From Desulfomonile sp. (GTDB lineage: Bacteria; Desulfobacterota; Desulfomonilia; Desulfomonilales; Desulfomonilaceae), in NCBI GenBank assembly GCA_020216785.1, contig JAIWNO010000083.1, positions 1-10,000 on the forward strand: a DNA stretch of 10,000 nt, read 5' to 3'. Both the position numbers and the translations under genes were made by a program. How positions within the stretch are numbered: the stretch's first letter is position 1; each line of letters begins with the position of its first letter. Below, piece after piece: positions 6,328 to 10,000 of the stretch. The notes under the pieces were generated by a model. It did not search any database, was not told where the DNA came from, and worked only from the letters and a program-made list of their open reading frames with translations.

Positions 6328-7122
6328 ATGCGCATTATCGTCTGCCTGAAGCCCGTTCCTGATCCGAAGCATTGGAACAAGCTCAAGCTCGATCCGCAGA
6401 CTCGCACACTCGTCCGGACGGGTATTCCCGGGACTATCAATCCACTTGATCGAAACGCGCTCGAAGAGGCCCTTCGCGTACGTGAAGCCCTTGGAGGCGA
6501 GGTCATCGTGCTGAGCATGGCCCCGCCTGACGCTCAGCCCGTGCTCAAAGAAGCGCTCGCCAGGGGCGCGGATCGTGCGGTGCTCTTGTCTGATCGGGTT
6601 TTCGCCGGCTCGGACACACTCGCTACCGCATACGTGCTCTCAGAGGCCATTCGGACGCTGGGCGACTTCGACTTGGTCTTGTGCGGTGACGAGACCATTG
6701 ATGGCGGCACCGCTCAAGTGAGCGCACAGCTCGCGGAGTTCCTCGGAGTACCCAACCTCATGCACGTAAGCTCCGTCGATGCGCGGCCGGATGCACCTTG
6801 GCTCGTCAGATCGCAAATCGAGCATGGATGCATGGTGGTCGAAGTCAAACCACCGATGGTCCTGTCAGTGGTCAAGGCGATCAATGAGCCGCGCTACGTA
6901 ACGCTCATGAACATTTTGCAGGCGGAAGGAAAAGAGCTGGCGATCTGGTCGGCGCAAGACGTCAACCTGAGCGAGCCGTGGGTCGGCCTCGCCGGTTCGC
7001 CGACTCAGATGGCGGACCTCTTGACGCCGGAACGAAAGGGTAGGGCGGAGATGCTGCCCGGCTCGCCGGCCAACCAGGCCCGTGCGCTCGCGGACCGGCT
7101 CCACCGGTTGGGCTTCTGTTAG
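6328..7122 (+). CDS. etfB: Electron transfer flavoprotein subunit beta
   Basis: Soluble cytoplasmic subunit that, with EtfA, takes electrons from acyl-CoA dehydrogenase; 264 residues, as usual. It begins MRIIVCLKPVPDP, the typical first strand, and carries the family INEPRYVTLMNI block at residues 185-195. The nucleotide-site loop reads IDGGTAQV (124-131), close to the DGDTAQVGP loop of electron-bifurcating ETFs, where this site binds a second FAD, and unlike the DDDxNQT form of AMP-binding mitochondrial-type ETFs. The following GP is replaced by SA, so the assignment is uncertain. The ATG at 6328 has a GGGGGA Shine-Dalgarno 6 nt upstream. An in-frame ATG at 6253 would add 25 residues without similarity to the family and is not favoured. 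The gene is separated from the acyl-CoA dehydrogenase gene by 192 nt containing a palindrome. Confidence 0.93.
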   Translation: MRIIVCLKPVPDPKHWNKLKLDPQTRTLVRTGIPGTINPLDRNALEEALRVREALGGEVIVLSMAPPDAQPVLKEALARGADRAVLLSDRVFAGSDTLATAYVLSEAIRTLGDFDLVLCGDETIDGGTAQVSAQLAEFLGVPNLMHVSSVDARPDAPWLVRSQIEHGCMVVEVKPPMVLSVVKAINEPRYVTLMNILQAEGKELAIWSAQDVNLSEPWVGLAGSPTQMADLLTPERKGRAEMLPGSPANQARALADRLHRLGFC

Positions 7123-7157
7123 AAGTGACTGCGAAGAGGGAAGAGTTCGTGAATGAA

Positions 7158-7196
7158 TGCCGGGAGAAACTTTTTGCAAAAAGTCCCTCCCCGGCA
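7158..7196. repeat. Long palindrome separating etfB from etfA
   Basis: A 39-nt imperfect inverted repeat. The outer arms are TGCCGGG and CCCGGCA, and the core ACTTTTTGCAAAAAGT (7169-7184) is a perfect 16-bp palindrome. The two parts are joined by a short internal loop. In RNA it would make a stable hairpin in the middle of the etfBA message. It lacks a following T-run, so it is not a standard terminator. The AAACTTTTTGCAAAAAGT core looks like a dispersed palindromic element, but only one copy is in this window. Confidence 0.65.
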
Positions 7197-7242
7197 GCCG
7201 TCCCCATAACACACATTGCTGCAGCCGCTTCCGGGGCGTGCG

Positions 7243-8265
7243 ATGATTGACCATGTTGACAGCAAGGTATGGGTATTTGTTGAGCAGCGCCACGGCCACG
7301 TTGCCGAGGTTGGTCTCGAGCTGGTTGGCAAGGCGCTTGAGCTGGCGGGGCTTCTGGAATGGAAGGTCGCTGCGGTGCTGGTAGGGCATCAGCTTGGAGA
7401 GATCACCGAGCGGGTGCTCTCTTACGGTGTGGATGAGGTGCTGGTCGCGGACGACCCGCTCCTGGCCGAGTACTGCAACGAGCCGTATGTGAAGGCCATC
7501 GAAGGTGCTGTCCGCTTGTGGCAGCCGGAGGCGCTCCTGCTTGGTGCGACCGCGATGGGCACGGATCTGGCGCCGAGGTTGGCCGCGCGACTCCGCACGG
7601 GCCTGTCCGCGCATTGCATTGACCTGAAGATCACGCCGGACGGGCAGCTGCTGTCCGCGGTGCCCGGCTGGGGAGGCAGCGTGCTTGCGCAGATCAGTTG
7701 TCCTCGCACCAAGCCTCAGTGTGCGACGGTGATGCCCGGGGTCTTCGCGATGCCGGAACCAGGGGACAACCGCGGCCGAGTGATTCCCATCGAGGTTCAT
7801 CTCCAACCGGAGGACGTTACCTACCGCGTAGTCGAGGTCAAACGCGAGGAAGCGCCCAAGAGCGGCCTTCAAACGGCTGAGATTGTGGTTGCCGGCGGCT
7901 GGGGTGTCGGCACGAAGGCTGACTGGGGCTTGGTGGAAGATCTCGCGGCTGCGCTCAATGCCGCGGTGGGAGCCACGCGACCACCCGTGGACGAAGGCTG
8001 GGCGCATGAAAAGCAGATGATCGGTCAGAGCGGCATCACCGTCCGCCCAAAGCTCTACATCGGCGTGGGCATCTCAGGCCACATGCACCACCTTGTCGGC
8101 ATCAAGAAGCCCGAGCTGATGGTTGCGATCAACTCGGATCCGAACGCTGCGATCTTCGACCACTGCGACATCGGGATTGTGGGGGACTTGAAAGAAGTGG
8201 TGCCGGGATTAACAAGGGCGATTCGGGAACATTCGGAGGCGGTGTCGAAAAAGACCGAGAGATGA
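7243..8265 (+). CDS. etfA: Electron transfer flavoprotein subunit alpha
   Basis: FAD-binding partner of EtfB; 340 residues, normal length. The N-terminal domain begins VWVFVEQRHGHVAEVGLELVGKA. The C-terminal FAD domain starts at AEIVVAGGWGVG and continues through GATRPPVDEGW (Arg246 corresponds to the flavin-tuning Arg of other ETFs), GQSGITVRPKLYIGVGISG (261-279) and VAINSDPNAAIFDHCDIGIVGDLKEVVP. The segment after ISG is usually AIQH or similar; here it is HMHH (280-283), so the conserved Gln is His282. The ATG at 7243 is chosen over a TTG at 7216 because the protein then begins where family members do; its Shine-Dalgarno (GGGG) is weak. It follows etfB after an unusually long 120-nt gap. 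No recognisable terminator follows. Confidence 0.93.
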   Translation: MIDHVDSKVWVFVEQRHGHVAEVGLELVGKALELAGLLEWKVAAVLVGHQLGEITERVLSYGVDEVLVADDPLLAEYCNEPYVKAIEGAVRLWQPEALLLGATAMGTDLAPRLAARLRTGLSAHCIDLKITPDGQLLSAVPGWGGSVLAQISCPRTKPQCATVMPGVFAMPEPGDNRGRVIPIEVHLQPEDVTYRVVEVKREEAPKSGLQTAEIVVAGGWGVGTKADWGLVEDLAAALNAAVGATRPPVDEGWAHEKQMIGQSGITVRPKLYIGVGISGHMHHLVGIKKPELMVAINSDPNAAIFDHCDIGIVGDLKEVVPGLTRAIREHSEAVSKKTER

Positions 8266-8771
8266 AATCGCGAAGAGCGAGCATCCAGGACTTGCTTGGC
8301 TTGACCTTTTAGATCGCGCCATTCGGGCCCGGACATCATCTATGTTTCAGCCAGTGGTTCGAGAACAAATCTCTATTCTGGATAATTCCAGCAGAAAACC
8401 GCGGTTTAGTATTCGCCTCCCGTCTTCTCCGTCAGAGCATCCGGCTCACCTGGGGCTAGGCCTTGCGCATTCTTGCAAGCGCAATGCATTAGCTTAACCC
8501 ATCTCTTCGCTCAACATCAGGCACCTCCATACCAGGAGTGTTTCAGAGTTCTTCTGTTCAGCTTCGATCACGGCATATTATGCTCGTCGGCGTCGGTTAT
8601 TTTGTTGCCGGAGGCGTGGCCGTAAGGGCAACCGCATCCCTCCACGCGGCACGTGCCGCTCCTACCCAGGTATTTATTGTCTCGACCCACTCCGCAGATG
8701 TGCCACTCCACAATCGAGTGCCCATTCAGGCCAGATATCTTGAACTATCGAGCGACATTTCCTGCGGCAAC
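8266..8771. other. Gene-free region between convergent etfA and usp
   Basis: About 500 bp with no protein I can support. The longer open frame reaching in from 8538 is antisense to the usp gene. The region holds several inverted repeats: TTGCGC-N10-GCGCAA at 8463-8484, GTTGCC...GGCAAC at 8604-8632 and a perfect 14-bp palindrome at 8646-8659. Transcription from both sides must end here, but none of the repeats is followed by a clear T-run in either direction. Confidence 0.6.
8604..8659. repeat. Paired palindromes, REP-like
   Basis: Two adjacent dyads. The first has GTTGCC and GGCAAC outer arms (8604-8632) with an inner GGC/GCC pair. The second is GCGGCACGTGCCGC (8646-8659), followed by TCCTACC. 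The reverse strand therefore reads GTAGGAGCGGCAC..., the style of many REP elements. It lies downstream of both convergent genes, where it could protect mRNA 3' ends or help end transcription. Confidence 0.4.
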
Positions 8772-9242
8772 CTATTTCGTCCGCCCGAACGATTCTCCTT
8801 CTTCCGTCGGGCCTTGCACGATCAGCACAGGAAGATGGGCCATTTTCAAGACGCTCCTGGCGACGCTGCCCATGACGAGATGCTTCACCCCGGTGCGTCC
8901 GTGAGTGCCCACCACGATCAGATCTGCGCCTTCCTCTTTCGCTATGTTGACGATCACCTGCGGAGTGACGCCCGTGCGGCAGACGGTCTTGACATCTTTG
9001 ACTTTGTGCGCGGCCTCCTTTGCCATCAACCGGAGGCGCTCATCGCACGCACGCTCATGCTCCTGAAGGATTTCTCGCAGCTTTTCGAGCCAATCGACGT
9101 AACCGGGAAAATCCTTGTAATCGAGCACATGAAGTATGAGGAGTTGCGCTCCGAAGCATTGCGCATATTCCACCGCGTGTCGCCACGCAGGCCGGCTGTT
9201 CTCCGAAAAGTCGGTGCAGAAGAGAACTTTCTTCGGTCCCAC
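8772..9242 (-). CDS. Universal stress protein, UspA family (ATP-binding type)
   Basis: Small cytoplasmic stress-response protein of a single Usp domain; 156 residues from the chosen start. It begins GPKKVLFCTDFSENSRPA, the typical first strand and nucleotide loop, and ends with the strand LPVLIVQG. The ATP-binding signature G-x2-G-x9-G-S is complete at residues 112-126 (GTHG, then nine residues, then GS), so it belongs to the nucleotide-binding subgroup. The start is a GTG at 9242, with AAGGGGG 6 nt upstream. A longer frame to a TTG at 9311 would add 23 residues rich in Gln and Arg without family similarity. It is convergent with etfA and has its own promoter, so it is probably an independent unit rather than part of the catabolic locus. 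Confidence 0.93.
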   Translation of the reverse strand: MGPKKVLFCTDFSENSRPAWRHAVEYAQCFGAQLLILHVLDYKDFPGYVDWLEKLREILQEHERACDERLRLMAKEAAHKVKDVKTVCRTGVTPQVIVNIAKEEGADLIVVGTHGRTGVKHLVMGSVARSVLKMAHLPVLIVQGPTEEGESFGRTK

Positions 9243-9337
9243 GGCATTCCCCCTTTGCTGGCTGCTGTTGAACGATCGTTGTCGGCGCTGCTCGTCCGCG
9301 TGATGTGTCAAAAGCCCATAAATCAGCCGATATTGTC

Positions 9338-9366
9338 ATGATAGAAAGCGCCGTAATAGGTGTCAA
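9338..9366 (-). promoter_or_regulatory. Sigma-70-type promoter of the usp gene
   Basis: On the minus strand, TTGACA (9366-9361) and TATCAT (9343-9338) are separated by exactly 17 nt: a perfect -35 and a -10 with one mismatch. Transcription would start near 9331, giving a leader of about 90 nt before the GTG at 9242. No gene lies upstream on this strand within the window. Confidence 0.75.
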
Positions 9367-9934
9367 GCGCTGTTGAGCCCCATGCTCGGGTTTTCAATCT
9401 TCAAAGCTGTCCCGGCAATGAATTGAGCGGCTGCTTTCAGCGGTCCCTCCGGGACACCGGGAAGCGCGTCTTCCGTGACGCTGTCGTAACGGTCTTCTTT
9501 TCATAGCCGTTGAAAGCATCTTTGATTTTTCTCTATTCGAGAGAGTCTTTCGAGGTCTCTCTTAAACGACACACATATGCTTCCTGCATGATTGTCACCC
9601 CCGTCCCCATAGTGGTCACGATTTCCGAGAGGAAAAGACACGGCCGGGAATAATGGCGAGAGTACGGAGATGATAAGGGATCGCTGCGGGACGCGTCGCA
9701 AGGACCGACACTCCGGGAATTATGTCAGAAATTCGGACGAACCGGGTGCAGCTGGCTGGGATTATAAATCTCAATAAATCAGTCTGATTACGTTCCCAGA
9801 GTGCCTTCATCCGTCCGATTATTGGACATTTCCCCAACAACAGGCCCCTGCGCATAGTTGCGTCCGCCAAGCTTTGACTAATGCTAGTTGACCGTTATCA
9901 CATCTTATCTGTGAAAAAGATGACCTCCTGAAGC
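9367..9934. other. Gene-free intergenic region upstream of usp and of a rightward sigma-54 promoter
   Basis: About 570 bp. Short open frames exist, but none shows a family motif or a good ribosome site. Small hairpins are visible: GTCCC-N3-GGGAC (9443-9455); AGAGAG...CTCTCT (9540-9562, with three more pairs inside after one mismatch); and AATCAG-T-CTGATT (9777-9789). CATCTT-N10-AAGATG (9901-9922) sits about 50 bp upstream of the predicted sigma-54 start. The stretch around 9765-9790 is AT-rich. I see no tRNA, rRNA or CRISPR array. Confidence 0.5.
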
Positions 9935-9953
9935 TTTGGCACGCGACGTGCTT
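9935..9953 (+). promoter_or_regulatory. Sigma-54 (-24/-12) promoter facing the right edge
   Basis: TTTGGCACG-CGAC-GTGCTT matches the RpoN consensus with a single deviation (GTGC for TTGC) and correct 10-nt GG to GC spacing. The predicted transcription start is near 9963, so the controlled gene begins beyond 10000. The -24 block is identical to that of the promoter at 3102-3120. Confidence 0.75.
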
Positions 9954-10000
9954 ATAGGAAGAGACAAGCCCCCGTTGCTTAACTTCGGCTTGATAGGAAT

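Noticed and set aside
6865..8007. Minus-strand open frame of 380 codons
   Set aside because: It overlaps etfB and etfA in antisense, has a basic Arg/His-rich composition and shows no family motifs.
8451..8466. GG-N10-GC match with TTGC, resembling a sigma-54 promoter on the plus strand
   Set aside because: The -24 block is poor (GGGGCT) and no plus-strand gene lies downstream; it overlaps an inverted repeat.
8538..9341. Long plus-strand open frame of 267 codons
   Set aside because: It lies antisense to the usp gene, whose ATP-binding signature, ribosome site and promoter are clear. The plus-strand product has no recognisable motif.
9540..9562. Hairpin considered as a terminator
   Set aside because: Plus-strand downstream bases are TAAACG, and minus-strand downstream bases are A-rich, so neither direction has the T-run needed.

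Overview
The window looks like a chromosomal catabolic locus from a moderately GC-rich Gram-negative bacterium. An anaerobic or syntrophic deltaproteobacterium (Desulfobacterota, Syntrophobacterales-like) is my best guess. It rests on the gene mix (LivH/LivK-type importer, 3-hydroxybutyrate-type dehydrogenase, acyl-CoA dehydrogenase with its own ETF, PAS/sigma-54 activator, UspA) and on the style of the short intergenic palindromes. This placement is inference.

Layout. Positions 1-2930, minus strand, read leftward: a D-3-hydroxybutyrate-dehydrogenase-like SDR (2091-2930), a periplasmic substrate-binding protein of the branched-chain amino acid/aromatic type (697-1926), and the first 200 codons of a LivH-type permease that runs off the left edge. 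Positions 2931-3294 are a divergent control region. It holds an essentially perfect sigma-54 -24/-12 promoter facing the SDR and a 7+10+7 inverted repeat about 80 bp upstream of the predicted transcription start. Positions 3295-8265, plus strand: a PAS-AAA+-Fis sigma-54 activator, an acyl-CoA dehydrogenase, etfB and etfA. Positions 8266-8771 hold no gene, only inverted repeats. Positions 8772-9242, minus strand, encode a UspA-family protein with its own near-consensus sigma-70 promoter. From 9367 to the right edge I see no gene, but a second strong sigma-54 promoter at 9935-9953 points off the window.

How the parts may work together. The PAS-type activator probably senses a small molecule and switches on the divergent SDR-importer operon through RNA polymerase-sigma-54. 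It may also act on the acyl-CoA dehydrogenase/etfBA genes, because a weaker version of its putative site and a weak sigma-54 element lie in front of them. The importer would bring in an organic acid, the acyl-CoA dehydrogenase would oxidise its CoA ester, the ETF would take the electrons, and the SDR would act on a 3-hydroxy acid. The substrate cannot be named from sequence alone.

Main oddities: the acyl-CoA dehydrogenase lacks the canonical C-terminal catalytic glutamate. The SDR keeps all the 3-hydroxybutyrate substrate-contact residues but has Met in place of the tetrad Asn. etfB and etfA are separated by a 120-bp gap containing a long palindrome and an in-frame 18-codon dead leader. EtfB carries a loop reminiscent of electron-bifurcating ETFs, while EtfA has His for the usual Gln in its FAD-site motif.
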